Assembly (NCBI RefSeq): GCF_033807715.1
Contig: NC_084590.1
Coordinates: 34,561,505-34,625,504, forward strand
From: Cololabis saira
Taxonomy: Eukaryota; Chordata; Actinopteri; Beloniformes; Belonidae
DNA length: 64,000 nt
Direction: 5' to 3'
The first letter of the stretch is position 1, and each line of letters starts with the position of its first letter. The notes below the pieces were generated by a model. It was not told the origin of the DNA. It worked only from the letters and a program-made list of their open reading frames with translations, and did no database searches. Shown here piece after piece: positions 48,196-61,152 of the stretch. Position numbers and translations under genes: made by a program.

Positions 48196-51100
48196 GTAAA
48201 ACTAAAGGAAGTGTGGGTGACGGTGACGGCCATATATCTGGGTATCAGAGGTTCCAAATTCTGGTCCTTTTACGGCCCGTGTGCTGCATGCGTTTCACCT
48301 GCTAGAACGGACCACGCTTGGCTGGAAGCAAGCTGTTACAACCTACTTTATGTTACCAATGTACCCAATATTTTATTTAGATAGTCCCAAATTACACATA
48401 AAAACCAATCTGAAGTAAAAGAAATATATTATGCCAATAATAAGAAGAGAAAATTATCCATAAAAACATATTTCTTAGGGAATTTGCAACACCTGTTCTC
48501 CTGTGCATCTTCTCCGTTGCTTTGAACAAAATAGGAAAAGCACATCCCTCGTTCAGTTCCTTTTTAGTTTATTTTTTTTATGAGGCATTGGTATGTGAAA
48601 TTGGGACAGAATGAACCGTAGCCACCGGGGATGAAAACAGACCTGCAGGACACAGGTGTTTCAAGGAGAGGAATTGAAAACCTTTAGCCTACTTTCAGGT
48701 GTATTGATTCAGTACAGGTGGGGGACTCATGCAATTTCACTGTGAAGTGACTTCAACAAGGTATATAAACTGCTGATTATTGACTTGAAATTAGCAGTGG
48801 CTTCAAGATGGCCCAGCGGATCGCATGTAATTATCCGAGTGAAAGTCATAGGCTTACTCTGATATGAAGAAAGACAGCTCCAAAATTACAATCCCCAAAT
48901 TTCCTGACTAAAAAAACTCAAAACAAACTTAAAGCAATTGACCCCTTTCAGCTTCTTATTCCGTTTTCTAAAATGAGCACTTGATATATCAAGTGTTTGT
49001 TTAGTATTTTCAATCACTATTTCCATTATTCTGTTCATGCCAGTGATTGAAACATGTTTTTTTTTTGTTATAATTGTTATAAGATCACTGAATACTTTGC
49101 TTCCATTTTTCAGATTTGTTTGTGGTTGAGAACCAGCTCTTTACCTTTCATTAAATCATGAATTCCTCAGTGTTCCCTTTTGTAATATCTCCATGTGCAA
49201 ACCATCAAAACCAATGAATACGTGACTGTATTCTCATGCATCTATTTCTCACATGGTCTGGTTCTTCGAGCTCTCATTGTTTTTCTACAGTTGAGAGGTA
49301 ATAAGGAGGATAGTCCTCATGAGATATATTTCAGTTCATAGAGAAACTTTGGAGCCAATCCATTACATGCGCTACATTTTCTCCCTACAGGCACATCTAA
49401 ACAGGATCTATCAGGTATGAAATCTGCGTGGCACAGAAATGTACGGGAGTAGTGTTTATAGTGCGCTTTCAGAAATGACAAAATCTCCTACTGAAATCAA
49501 ACCATCCTTTTGTTGAAAATTTCCCAGCTGCTTTTTGAAAAAAAAAAACCCAAGAAATGATCTCTTCAGGGTTCTTGAAATCAATTTGACTGCTGCATGA
49601 TTTCCAAACATGGCCTGAAAACGTCACTGATCTTGTGATAGAAAGAGCGTAGAGCTCATTTCACAAGATCAGATAAAAATATTTGCTTAATGATGCAATA
49701 AAATGGAAACGCCATTTCTGTGTCGCTTTTACCTGATCGTTTCAAACTCTCCATCACAGCATGAGGTATGCCTGGACTCGAGCCAGCTCAGTCTGTCTAT
49801 CATCTCCATAATACTGTAGACTGGCTAACATTTATGTCGGTATTGCTTGTAAATTGAGGGTAAAAGTGCTCCACTTAAAAGTCTATCCTTTGAACATCAG
49901 CTTACCTCTGTGCAGACAACACTAAAAATATTGAAACATTGATCATAGAGCCCAGAAGTTGAGAGGAGGTTTACTGCAGATTCTGGTTGCTATTGAAATC
50001 CACTGCAGCTGCTAAAAATTCAGGCAGACTCCAGCAAATGTTGTCTATGCAAATGAGACATTTTATAGCCACCTGTCAAGTCTGTGAGATATTTGAAAGA
50101 TACACTTTTATTGGAGCCTTGCTCTTAAGCACAAAACACACTACCACCATATGACTCACATCATGAGCCTGTGGTTTTTCTCTTGGCAAGCGAGCATGTA
50201 CAGTAGCTACTCTGGCACACATGGACGCACCGGCGAGTTCCAGCCTTCACTCCAGCCCTGTTATCCAGCGTCGAGCTCCCATGAGAGCCCGAGTGGGGGA
50301 ACACAACCCCCAGCTGGTGTCTCAGGACTTCCACTGCTGTCAGTGCCACTTTGGCTTGTCTTTTTTTTTTTCCTTTGGTCTTAAAGCTGTCATAATGGAT
50401 GAGGAGTGACTCATTCCACATCACAGTTTCATAAAAGAGTAAAGCTTGTACGGTTGGTATGAAGATTGACTCTGCAGGTCTGACCAGCTTGCATACAGAT
50501 TACTTGATATCAAAAACAAAATAATAAAAAAAAAACAACGTTAAGATATGAATTATCTATTTATTAAATTCCCCACGTGTATCTGGTGGTGTGCTGCAGC
50601 ATGACTTGTCACTTGACACTGAGGTGTGCAGTGGTGGTAGTGTGTTTTGTGCTGTAGTGTTCAATATGCACGGTAATCTTTTCACAGCTGTTTTTTAAAA
50701 GAAATGATTAGCAGCTCATCATATAGATGCAAATTGCTCAGAATTTCATCTATACATATGATTTCCATCAAGGGTAATAACTTTTGTGATGTGCCTTTGA
50801 TAAATCCACAACAATATGGCTGCTAATTGTTTGGTTGTCTCATTCTGTTTGTCCATCTGATGTCCGTCCGTCATGCTATCTGTGGTCATCACAACAGCTG
50901 TATTTCATCTAGGATGAGTGTGGCGAATGTTCCGACATTCATTTGGGTTGAACACGGTGAACTGAAATCCTTTGCAGGATTTGACAGGAAGCATGTTTTC
51001 ATTAACATGTTGAGGTGACATTTTCATATTGGACGGAGAGATCTGTGACGCAGATCTGTGCTGTGCTCTCGGATGTGCGATGCGGAGTAATGGAATGAAT

Positions 51101-51246
51101 TAGCAGTTCATTTGAATTTATTTTCTGTTCTTTGGCTCTCCAGTTAGTAAGAAGGTTTCATGTTTTATTGAAGACGTGGTTAACATTATAGGCGTTCACG
51201 TGGGTTTGTTATATAACGAATAGTTTTCCTTTTATATAGAACTTAT
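48196..51246. other. ncam1: ncam1 intron between Ig4 exon and VASE, first part
   Basis: AT-rich with no recognised repeat. A possible 24-nt microexon at 49391-49414 is discussed as a finding, not annotated as an exon. Confidence 0.5.
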
Positions 51247-52101
51247 GGTCTTGTGCAAAAATTTGAAAATAATAGTATCTCTCAAAATTAGGGAAATGCA
51301 ACCTCAGATGATCAACTTTTTCCCCACTGGACCATAATTTATTTTCCAAAAATGAAACCAATAACCAGAAAAAAAAATAATTGCGAGGGCAATACTAAGT
51401 ACCCCTATGAATGAGTAGCTTGTATTTGTACCTTTACTTCGACCCCAAGCATCTCTGAACACTGCTCCAGAGGGGCTTTGTGCAGATACAGTTTTACAAA
51501 ACTCAGTAAACTCAGTTCCAAGTTTGTTTGCTTGTTTTAAACACTTATCAATCTCCGGTTGGACATGACATGTAGCGCTCGTCTTTTCTTTTCTTTTTTT
51601 TGCATTTCTCTGAGATACATTTGGAGGGATATCCACTCCTGGCTAGCTTAACAATTGCTTTAAATACTTTTCTTACTGTAGAAGACTGAACTCTGGATTG
51701 TTAAAAAATGGTTTTTCAACCATTTCCAGATTAATGGCTTCAATCACTTATCAAATATTTTTGGCTCATGTCGTTCCCTCTTGGAACAGACACCCGAAAG
51801 CTCCAGACCAGTAAACTGGGGAGTTTAGCAGATGTGTGCTCACTGCTGATGATCAGTTCATTAAAGGCTGATGATTAGCAGCACCTGGCTGCGACGTACT
51901 CTTTAATCCTTTAAAAGCACATCAGAGGGTGTTGAAATTAGAGTGAAATTTCTTTTATTGGTTTAACTTCTGTTCATTTCATTTTGTTCAGCTAGGGTTG
52001 TACTTGCCTAATGCTAAGCTCCACTGTGATCAGATTATTTTTCTGTTTTTGCACAAAAAAAGGCATTAAAACAGGGGGTACTGAGTTTTGCATAGGACTG
52101 C
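51247..52101. mobile_element. Degenerate TIR transposon, about 0.85 kb
   Basis: The left end, 'tggtcttgtgcaaaaatttg', is an imperfect inverse of the right end, 'ggtactgagttttgcatagg' plus 'actg'. The pattern '...agtcctatgcaaaa...' with 'gtacccc' is typical of old Tc1-like elements in fish. Interior frames have no clear motif. Confidence 0.5.
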
Positions 52102-55100
52102 AAGTCATCCCTAGTACGTCTCTTAATCTCATAGGAAGTTTATCTGGGACTGCTGCACAACAGTCTATGTGGGAATTAGTGAGAATAGTTTGGTTAAAAA
52201 GCAATTTCATCTCCCATTGCTGCTGTACGGGTCGATAAGCTGTACTTTCAACAAACCTGTTAATTGAGTCATCTGCTTTATGTGGTGCATCAATTAACAT
52301 TGTGAGATTTGTTGGATGGTTCAGTGCTCAATAAAATGAGAATATAAACAAACTTTTGTGCAGTGTTGGGGGGGGGGGCAGAAACCAAGTATCAGAAAGA
52401 ACGTGCACCTGTTTATTGTTGATGCTCGTTTCAATCAGTACAACCTTGATGAACGTCTGTTCAGAGATCATTAAAAGCTGCCATGTGGGATAAATAAGCA
52501 AGCTTTGTGTTTACATAAACTACCACCCTCCAAAGCACATTGTGTTACCTTTTGGTTTAACAAATGTGTTCACTGCATTTCGTTTCTTTTAAAACATTCA
52601 CAAAGCTCTTTTTTAATGAAATATATGTATACTTGATCTTTACTTATTATCAGTCTTCTTTTTTTTTGCCTCCGCTAATGCCACTGCCAACGATGCAGCA
52701 CCACGCGCATGCTCAAATTCCCTAAAATATCAGAACCATTGATGTTAAAGCCAAAATATTCTCTGATTCATTGTTTGTACAACACTACAGGAATCTTTGT
52801 CTCGTTTCATTCGACTGTAGTCCATTCTAGCTTGGGTTTGAAGAGTCAAAATGAGGAAAGGCTAATTCTCTCTGAATAAACTCCCACTCAAGAGTATCAG
52901 CAGGCAGAAGCCTTGTCCCGTAACTCTGAACAAAGAGCAGCACAGTGTGAGGATTGGGGATTACTGTAAGATACAACAGAAAAATCTAGTACCGTTTATG
53001 AAACAAGAATAAAAGGAATATGTTCAGAAATGTTAGAGATTTGCCTCCTTAGAGTTACATTTCAAATTCTAGTCTGTGCTTATCGGATAGTTTTGTTTTA
53101 TGTTGTTTTTTTTGACTATCAAAGAGACACATTGCTAAATATATTCAAAAACTTTCATCAACTTTACCGTGATATTTTGTTCTGTTCTTTGAATCCATTG
53201 GCTCCAAGTCTTTTTAGATAAGTGCTTTGTTTTAATAACTGAAAATGGAAATTAAGTATTTATCCATGCTTTCTTCATTATCTACATAATGAATGTTTTG
53301 CTTATTTGAATACATATTAAAAATTCTTCTTGATGCAACAGTTCAAGCTGTGATTATCAGGGAATATTCTGAACTATACAGGGGGAAGAAATAGGGCTAA
53401 TTATAAAACCTACAAGCAAATAAATGCTTCTAGTTGATTTGATAAAAGGGGTTTTATTTCAGCGTTTTTGTAACAGTTTCTTCTTAAAGAGCATGAATCC
53501 AATCTAATGGCAATGCTGTCTAAAATTCAGACTGGAATTACACTTTAAAGACTCGGGAGAGGAAATTAGTGATCATTATTATTATTATTATCATCAGTAA
53601 TGATGTGGTTTAAGAAAATCTGTAATTACAGTTGTGGGGCAGCGGAGGAGGCAGGGCCTCTGAAACGGGCTGATTCAAGCGTTGCATGCCAGTGGAGAAA
53701 GAATATTGTTTCTCCAGACACAATGGGCTTGTTATCTATGGCACAGCACGCCTGTGAGGTCCGTTTGTCGTGTGATGTAAGATTGTCTTTACCAAGATGC
53801 CAGTCAGTTTTGTGTGACGCAATGGAAAGATTTAAAGGCTCAGCTGTTATTGGCACAAGACAAACATACATAATCATAAGATATCAGCGTGATGACACAT
53901 GCCGGATAAAACACGGTCAGGGTCCTGTGCATACCAAATATGATTTACGTCTCATTCGTTCCTGCGTTAGCCTCTTCACGCTGACATTACAGTTTATGTC
54001 AAACAAAAGAGGGGGGATTATTGTCTGTAGAAGAAGCTAACAACGGCCTGGAAAAAGATGATAAGTCCCAAAGGGCCTGTCAACATATTCTCGTCCCCTT
54101 TTGCTCGGAGAAACGGTTTTGTTAGTGTTAGTCTGTTTTGTGTGCTCAGTTCTCCAGTTGTCCGTTGTCCTTTTGTCTCAAAACGAACACCTGTCACAGA
54201 TATGACAGCAATACTTGTCAGCTCATTTAGAGCAGAAGTAGTGCAGAATGTGTGGACAAGGTGGCGACGTTCCAGACTGCTGCTTTGCTTGTTTTTAATT
54301 GGGCTGCTACTCTTTCACAGCACTGTGGTGATATGCAGCCAACTGCTGTATGTAATCATGTACAGTGCACAGTGGGTTCTACTGTGCATTGTACTGTACA
54401 GTTAGCTTTGTAAAAAAAAAAGTCTCTTAATTAGTATTTAGCTGTCTTCTCTTTTTGCCATGCCTATTTATTCTCATTTCAGCAGTAAATGAGGATTAAT
54501 GGCTGAACTACTCTGAAGTCAGATGAATTCAAACACACCTTATGTCCTTAATAAGACTTCTGCAGAGATAATGAGGACAATAAAGAGGCTCCTCTAGATG
54601 TTGAAATTGATGGTTTGAATCACTGTTTTTTTCCCAACAATTATTCCAGTAGATTGCTTTCATTTACTTAACCATTGCACCTGATGAAATGGCTGTTTAT
54701 CATTGCGTATGTAGCGCCTGCATATTTCTTTGCTCAGTAGACCTCCATATCCCATCATCAAGCTTAACATTTTCCTGTCACCATCATGAGCATGCTGTCC
54801 GAAAAGCCGTCTGTCTCGTGGAGTTCTTCAATGTCATGTAACTGGATGTAGCATGTGGTCTACATCATTTTAAAGTCTGTGATGTCCAGAGATTTTATCT
54901 GCCACGATATGAAATGAGTTGGTGAATGTTAATTTAACTTCAGGCTATTAAACCAGCATGATGATGCAGATAATCCCTTGTTTTTATATGACTTAACATG
55001 GTTAAATGTCAAACTCATAAACGGTGAATCAGATATGCTTTTTTTTTTAAATTACAATTTTACTTAACGTACCAAACTCCTGAGTCGTGAAATCGTGTGG

Positions 55101-56178
55101 CATTTTGATATGATCATTATTTTGTGCCTTTCTCTGACTTAGAATATAGTCAAAGTTATGGCTGTGAGGTTAAAAAAACAACCTAATTCCACCATTGTAA
55201 CTGCGTTGTTAGCATTCATTGGAGGACATCTTATGTGCTGACCAGCTTTAGACAAAGGTTTATTCCCAGGTCTCACATGGGACGTAAAAAGAGCTCAGAG
55301 AAAATTGCTCATTTTAAAAGCTTCATTGCTTATTGAAAAACACAACTGAGTTGTTCAGTAGTTTGACTGACAAGGCTAGTAACTGGTATTTCCTGTTGTA
55401 AAAGGCTTGTTCCAGTTGTGGAGTACACTGGATTCAGAGCCGGTAATTGCTGCACGGCTTTTACTGAAGAAGGCTGGGATATCTCGGTTGTGGTGTAATG
55501 GAGTCACTTCTTCCTGATAAACCAATAACCCTCTTATCTAAGAATTTGTGCTATCACAATGCCCATAGACTTTTCTTGTTCCAGTGTGCAGTAGAGATAA
55601 TAACGTTGTAAAACTCCACCTAAATGTACCTTTTAAACATAAATAAATTTTTAAGAAAGCCTCCCGTTGTCACATAATGGGCTTCACACAAATGGAAACC
55701 TTGAGGCCTGTGTGATATACAGTACATTTTTCATCCTGAATGCCCACAGTGATCACTGCGTCGTGTTACTGCACATACTGTCTGTGCCAACTGTGTATGC
55801 ACCTATTTCAGAACAAATGAAACCTTAGACAGAGGAGACTTTGAAGAGAGACGTTTCAACTGTACTTCAGATGAATCCCCCATATATGGAAAGCTTCACT
55901 GCAACTAACTCTAAAATGCATGAGCAGGACCATCTATACATCTGCAGAGTCCCAACCGGTTTGTGGATGTAGAAATCACGTTGTGAACTTACTGTAGCTC
56001 TTACTGTAACTGCAGGCTTTTGCAGATTCTTCCACTCAGATCAGGTCCTCTGGATGCACAGAAAATGACATGGACTCGAAACTTGCATGTGCTGTGCAGC
56101 ATCCCAGACTGAAGTAGATGAGGATTGCTTTCTAAGAAATGCTTTGCCTTCTGTCTGTTGTCTCTCTGTCCTCTGCAG
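52102..56178. other. ncam1: ncam1 intron between Ig4 exon and VASE, last part
   Basis: An 11-nt G run lies at about 52368-52378 and a short TTA repeat at 53574-53591. The T/C-rich tract of the VASE acceptor is at its end. No other feature recognised. The 146-codon frame at 53600-54040 lacks motifs. Confidence 0.5.
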
Positions 56179-56208
56179 GCATCATGGACTCGGCCTGAAC
56201 AACACAAG
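56179..56208 (+). CDS. ncam1: ncam1 VASE-type alternative exon (Ig4 insert)
   Basis: This is exactly 30 nt between a strong acceptor (a T/C-rich run ending CTCTGCAG) and donor GTATTC. It reads in phase 0 as ASWTRPEQHK. The known mammalian VASE (pi) insert is ASWTRPEKQE: seven of ten residues agree, with the same length, phase and position between the two Ig4 exons. In known NCAM the insert lengthens a loop of Ig4, is added mainly in mature neurons, and lowers neurite-outgrowth activity. The donor departs from consensus at positions +4 to +6, which fits an optional exon. It is too short to be found from open reading frames. Inclusion itself cannot be seen in DNA. Confidence 0.93.
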
Positions 56209-59200
56209 GTATTCTAAATGCATGGCTTTCTCCTAAACCCATCCATCATTCATGTCAGGGAAGTCTAATTCAATTCTGGATGGATGCAGATCAAACCTCT
56301 TGATCAAATGAGGGTCAGTGAGAGTCTAAACTCTGAGAATGAGGCAGTACAGAAACAGGCCAGTGGAAGTCTCTTCATTTTTTCAGTAAAAATCGAGCAG
56401 ATTTTTACTGACTTGAGCTTGTGTTTTCCTTTTTCTAGTTCTTACATCTCTGTCCTTCCTCTCAGATATCACTCAGCCAACAGTCAATTAATTACAACTT
56501 CCAAATGTAGTTTTGACATTGGTATTTAATTTAATTTATGTTCCTTGCATCAAGTAATAGAAGTGTCAAAGGACTTTTGCGAAAAGGTGAAAGAAATGTA
56601 GCTGAAGAAAGAGCTGAGCGAACCTGTACGAAGCCTGGGGATAAGAACTTTATCAGACTTATGTTTTATGCTCTTCATCACTGATGAACAGCCCATCTCT
56701 GTTTATAAGGTTGCCATTGCTATTCATTTGCATTTGACAGTAAATGTATTTTGTTTGGACCATTTGATTCCTCAGACAGTCCTGCTGTTTTCAAATGACA
56801 TGGAGCAGCACACATCAGGATAAATGGTCTTTTTGTCTAACTGTTTTAAACAATCAATATCCAATCATGTCAGTTATAATATAATATAATTATATCATCG
56901 GTGGATACATAAAACTGCACAAAGTTTAAAATCTCAAACCCTCCTTGCTGCAAAGGAGGAACTACATACTGACGGTGAAAACAAGCTTGAAACGTGTTAA
57001 ACTGTGGTCTTCACGTGCTCACACCAGCATTTTTTTCCCAGCGACAATAAGCCGTTGTGTGTGACAACCCGTTAAAATTGTTAAAATATGTAAATCATTT
57101 TGAGCACTTTGATTAACGATCTGCTCATTACTCTAAAACCACCAAGGTCCAAATAACCCTAACAAGTGAACCATCATTATAAAGGATGTTCATCTATAAT
57201 TTAAGATGATCTATTTTTAGAAACATACATGCATCACTTAAAAACAGTTGTTTTTTCCTTTAAAGGTGTTTTTATGAAATCTTAGCCTAGCTTTTTATAA
57301 TATCTCATGCGTGCAATGGTTTGCATCAATGGAAAATGGATTCCTGACATAATGAAATAGGTTTTTTCTTCTCCTTCACCTGCACTCTGAGCTCATCAGT
57401 GTGTGTCTCTGTGTAAGACATCCCATTACAAACCACACGGGAGGGGGTTTGAGCCTGGAGGAGCATACTGAGTTCTAGCTTTGATTTAATAAGCCATGCA
57501 AGGGGAGGTACATTTGTATGCCTGGCCATTTCATATTTGATGAGACACAACTTTAACATGTCTTCAATTTAGTGTCAATATTATGCTTCCTTGGTTGCCT
57601 CAGTGTCTTTGCTCTCTTTATGCTGCAGAGGACTCTGTCAGGGTCTTAGTTTGCTTTTTATTTGTTTATTATATCTTAAATCTGTTTTAAAACCAAGGTT
57701 TTACGTAGTTATTGGAAATGTAACACATTTCAAAGAGGAAGAAAAATCAGGAATTAAAAAGTATTTTATAAACTTCGAATAAACACATTCATTTCCACAG
57801 ATAGTTAATGATATTCATTATGGGATTGAATGACTGGAGCTTCTAAGGAAACTGTCCAAATGTTTTGTCCCTTGTAAAATATATTAGCAAAAAGTGGAAA
57901 AAAAGAGTCGGTAATGGAGCAAACTCATGACTAACACTTAAAAGAGACATATGTCCGGGGTGAAAGTAAAGCCGGAATGGGCAGATTATGAAGTGGAACG
58001 CTATTCCAGTAAGAGCAGAGAGCAGCTCACTCCTGAAACCTGCATTCAAAACCAGTCACAGGGGCACTCTCAACAAGGAAGCACATATTCTAACAATACA
58101 CCATCTTAAACAGCACATAGCTCACTTTCTCTTTCCTCTAAAGGGCCTCAGAGCTCACCACTGATGTTGGGATGCAGCACGGGAAAGAAGGGCACACCAG
58201 GACAAATTGCATCCATGTAGGGTGCAGGTTGCTAGGGGACCAAAAAGCTTTCCAGGAAGTGTCCAGCATATATTAACTAGGTTGTGGAGTTGCAGAGATG
58301 GATGACCACTGTGTCTTTCAACTTGTCACTGAAAGAAAGGCTCTGGGTGTAGATGTATTGATGAGACGAGCTGCGGCAGGGAAGACGAGGATGCGTGGGT
58401 TGACGGTATCCTCAAATGAAGACAGGAGTTGGGAGAGTTTAGGCTCGTCCAGGAGCTGCAGCTGTACACTTGACAGTTTTTAGATGTATATCAGGACACG
58501 TCAAGAGAAGTTTGACAGCCGGCTGAGGAGAGAAGCACGGAGACTCACAAACTGTTCACAATTTGGAGCTGCTGGGGCAGCAAAACACTTTAAAGGAACA
58601 ATTGACTGTGAAAGAATAAATCATGTTTTTTTTAAGCCCGAGTTTTCTTTCCACACAAAGCGTCACTCTTAATGTCAGTGTCTTTAAACTCATCGTGCGC
58701 AGCTCAAAAAGGTGGGACATCGCCAAAACCATGTTTGCCTTCGTTGTCTTTGTGCCCAGATTATATGCAATTGGATACATATAGGTGTCATTATAGTGCA
58801 CTGCCCCCAAGTTGAATGTTTTTTCACTTCTGGGCGTCCTGACGCTGCTCTCAGCCGTGTTCGTGCCACGCAACACAAAGATGGAATTCCAAAATGGATT
58901 CCAGACTGGAGTGCAGCATCCACCATGTACTCGTTATGAATAATTTTTGGTTTGCATGAGATGGTGTTGTGATCTTTTATTGCAGCTAAGCAAAGTTATC
59001 ACTAGCTAATTATAAATCAGTATCAGTGGGTCTTCAACGTGACCCACACTGGTGGCAGAAAGTCGCTTTTGTTGTAGCCAAAGTGTTAGCACATTCACAC
59101 CATGTCCTAGTTTGTTATCGGACCAACATAAGACTGTTCCTTCTGAGGGCGCCTCCTTACTGCACGTGCCCTTTTACTCTCGGTGTCATCCAACCTCCAC

Positions 59201-59373
59201 CAACACCAGGACTGATTACAGTACAAAAACACGAAAGTTTATGTGAAGATTACATGTTAGGAACGATAATGAACAATGATCTTAAGCGTACGCTAACAAA
59301 CATGCTGCTCGGAGCATGCCCTCAAAACAACACTTATAAACAAAGACTAGCTCTAGTTCCAGTTTGAAGTTAA
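56209..59373. other. ncam1: ncam1 intron between VASE and Ig4 second exon, first part
   Basis: No exon or known repeat recognised. Short frames at 58298-58940 and 59026-59367 have no motif. Confidence 0.45.
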
Positions 59374-60048
59374 AGGGAAAGTTCAGTTTTTTACAACCTG
59401 GACCTTATTTCTGGCATTTTTTATGGTCGTATACTCACCCAGAAAAGTTTGGTGTCATTTGGAGTCCTTCGGAAGATATTAGGAGTTTTGTGCATGACAT
59501 GTTTAGTCGCATGCTCTCGCTCCGTCGCTGGTTGTATCGGTGGTGTTCAGAAAACGACGTGGCTTTTATTGACAATTGGGAAACGTTCTGGGGAAAGCCC
59601 GGTCTGATTAGAAGAGACGGCATTCATCCCACCCGGGATGGTGCAGCTCTTGTCTCTAGTAATTTGGCCTGTTTCATTAGACCCTCTCCCTGACATCGCA
59701 GGGTCCGCAGGGATGCGCGCACAGAGATGACGTCATGCAGGTCAGAGGTCTTGTTTACAAACTGATTTCCTTGTTACACACACAGCCCCGGATGAAGACG
59801 CGCAGAAGCAGATCTAGTGATTCATAAAAGAAATGAATGAGTTTCGCAGCAATAATGTGTTATTTAGACGCTGCATCGTCTGTGTCCCGCTGTGCCCCGT
59901 TCACTACCGTTATATGGAGAAGCGGCTCGCACAAAACTCCTAATATCTTCCGAAGGACTCCAAATGACACCAAACTTTTCTGGGTGAGTATACGACCATA
60001 AAAAATGCCAGAAATAAGGTCCAGGTTGTAAAAAACAGAACTTTCCCT
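59374..60048. mobile_element. TTAA-flanked MITE with long inverted repeats and a captured LINE-like esterase fragment
   Basis: The ends AGGGAAAGTTC and GAACTTTCCCT have TTAA at 59370-59373 and 60049-60052. The inverted repeats run about 120 nt (59374-59495 and 59927-60048) and are almost perfect. The unique centre holds a plus-strand fragment resembling the C-terminal part of an SGNH/GDSL-type esterase from fish LINE ORF1. No transposase was seen. Confidence 0.85.
59496..59695 (+). pseudogene. Fragment of SGNH/GDSL esterase-like domain (LINE ORF1 type)
   Basis: In one open frame to a stop at 59691-59693: [20 protein letters not shown], then [20 protein letters not shown] and [15 protein letters not shown] and DGIHPT-GA match the last block of the esterase domain in ORF1 proteins of several fish LINEs. 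There the D..H pair of DGIH supplies catalytic residues. The N-terminal part with the catalytic serine is absent. The frame's start lies in the MITE inverted repeat and is unlikely to be natural. Confidence 0.65.
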
Positions 60049-61152
60049 TTAAATGTACTTTCATCCTAATTGTCAGTAAAAAGCTCCCTTTTCAAACAAA
60101 TCTTTCCAGCTCTGTTAATAGCAGCTTATATTTAGGGTGTCGATTCAGCCACTTGGCTCAACCCAATCCCCTCTTTCAGGAGGTGTGCATTTTATTCATC
60201 TATTTATTTATATTTAAACTGCTGTTACAGCTGTCACTTCAGAGGTATACCAATCTATATGAAGCTAATTGGAGTTTAAATTTAGGATGCTGGATGATCC
60301 TAATAGGATTATGTTCTTACCTTGCAGATCATGTTTTCAGACTTAGACATCCCCATGATTTTGAGGTGGTAGGTACTTGAGACACTCAAACTCAAAGTGC
60401 TTTGTTTTTCCTAAAATAAGCAACCTTCAGTGTTTTTGCACAGTATGTTGGAAAGAGTGCTACAGATTTTGGCCAAGAATGCTATGTGCACAGAGATCAG
60501 AATAAAAGGCTAGTGTGTGTTATGCAAGTGTCTCTCATGTCCTTCTATCTGCTATGCATAATGCATTCCCCAGACGTGCTTTTGTGCATTGAGTTTGAAT
60601 ACAAACTATCGCGGGTTTCTCTTACATGGCTGTCCACGCTGGGCCTTAATTCAATATGTGTAAAAGCATTCTGCCATTGTTTTGCCTGCGTTTTGGACCA
60701 AAGCCAAGAAACCCAATGAAACATAAGCCTAGATATTCCAGACTACACTCCTCGACTTGGGAAAAATTCATAAACTATAATGGAGAATACCATGAACACT
60801 AAAAATCCAAATCCATAAACTGTTCAATTGAGATTGGTAATGATTGCAGGGTTGTTTTTTTTTTTTTTTTTTTTTTTTTCTTCTTCTCAACACAAGATGA
60901 CTTTGGATTTTGTAATTAGCTGCCCAAGAAAATGGCATGTTTTAATTAGTCATAAAGTATATCTTGAGAAATTGAGTAATTTGAGAAATTCAGCCTTCAT
61001 GGAACGTTGCACTCCAACAGTTAAGTGTCACGTGGCAGCAACCAAAACAACAAAACACTTCATTGAACCAGAAGGTCAGGAAACTCCCACTGATGAAACT
61101 TAAGATGACAACATCATGAAAGCAGAATATGTGTAAATCCGGGAATCTCATT
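60049..61152. other. ncam1: ncam1 intron, middle part
   Basis: A T run of about 25 nt lies at 60855-60879. Nothing else recognised. Confidence 0.45.

Noticed and set aside
47833..48384. 183-codon frame as a single exon
   Set aside because: Only 48053-48195 is NCAM coding sequence. The rest reads intron on both sides with clear splice sites.
53600..54040. 146-codon frame in the pre-VASE intron
   Set aside because: No known motif and no flanking splice sites that would fit ncam1 phases.
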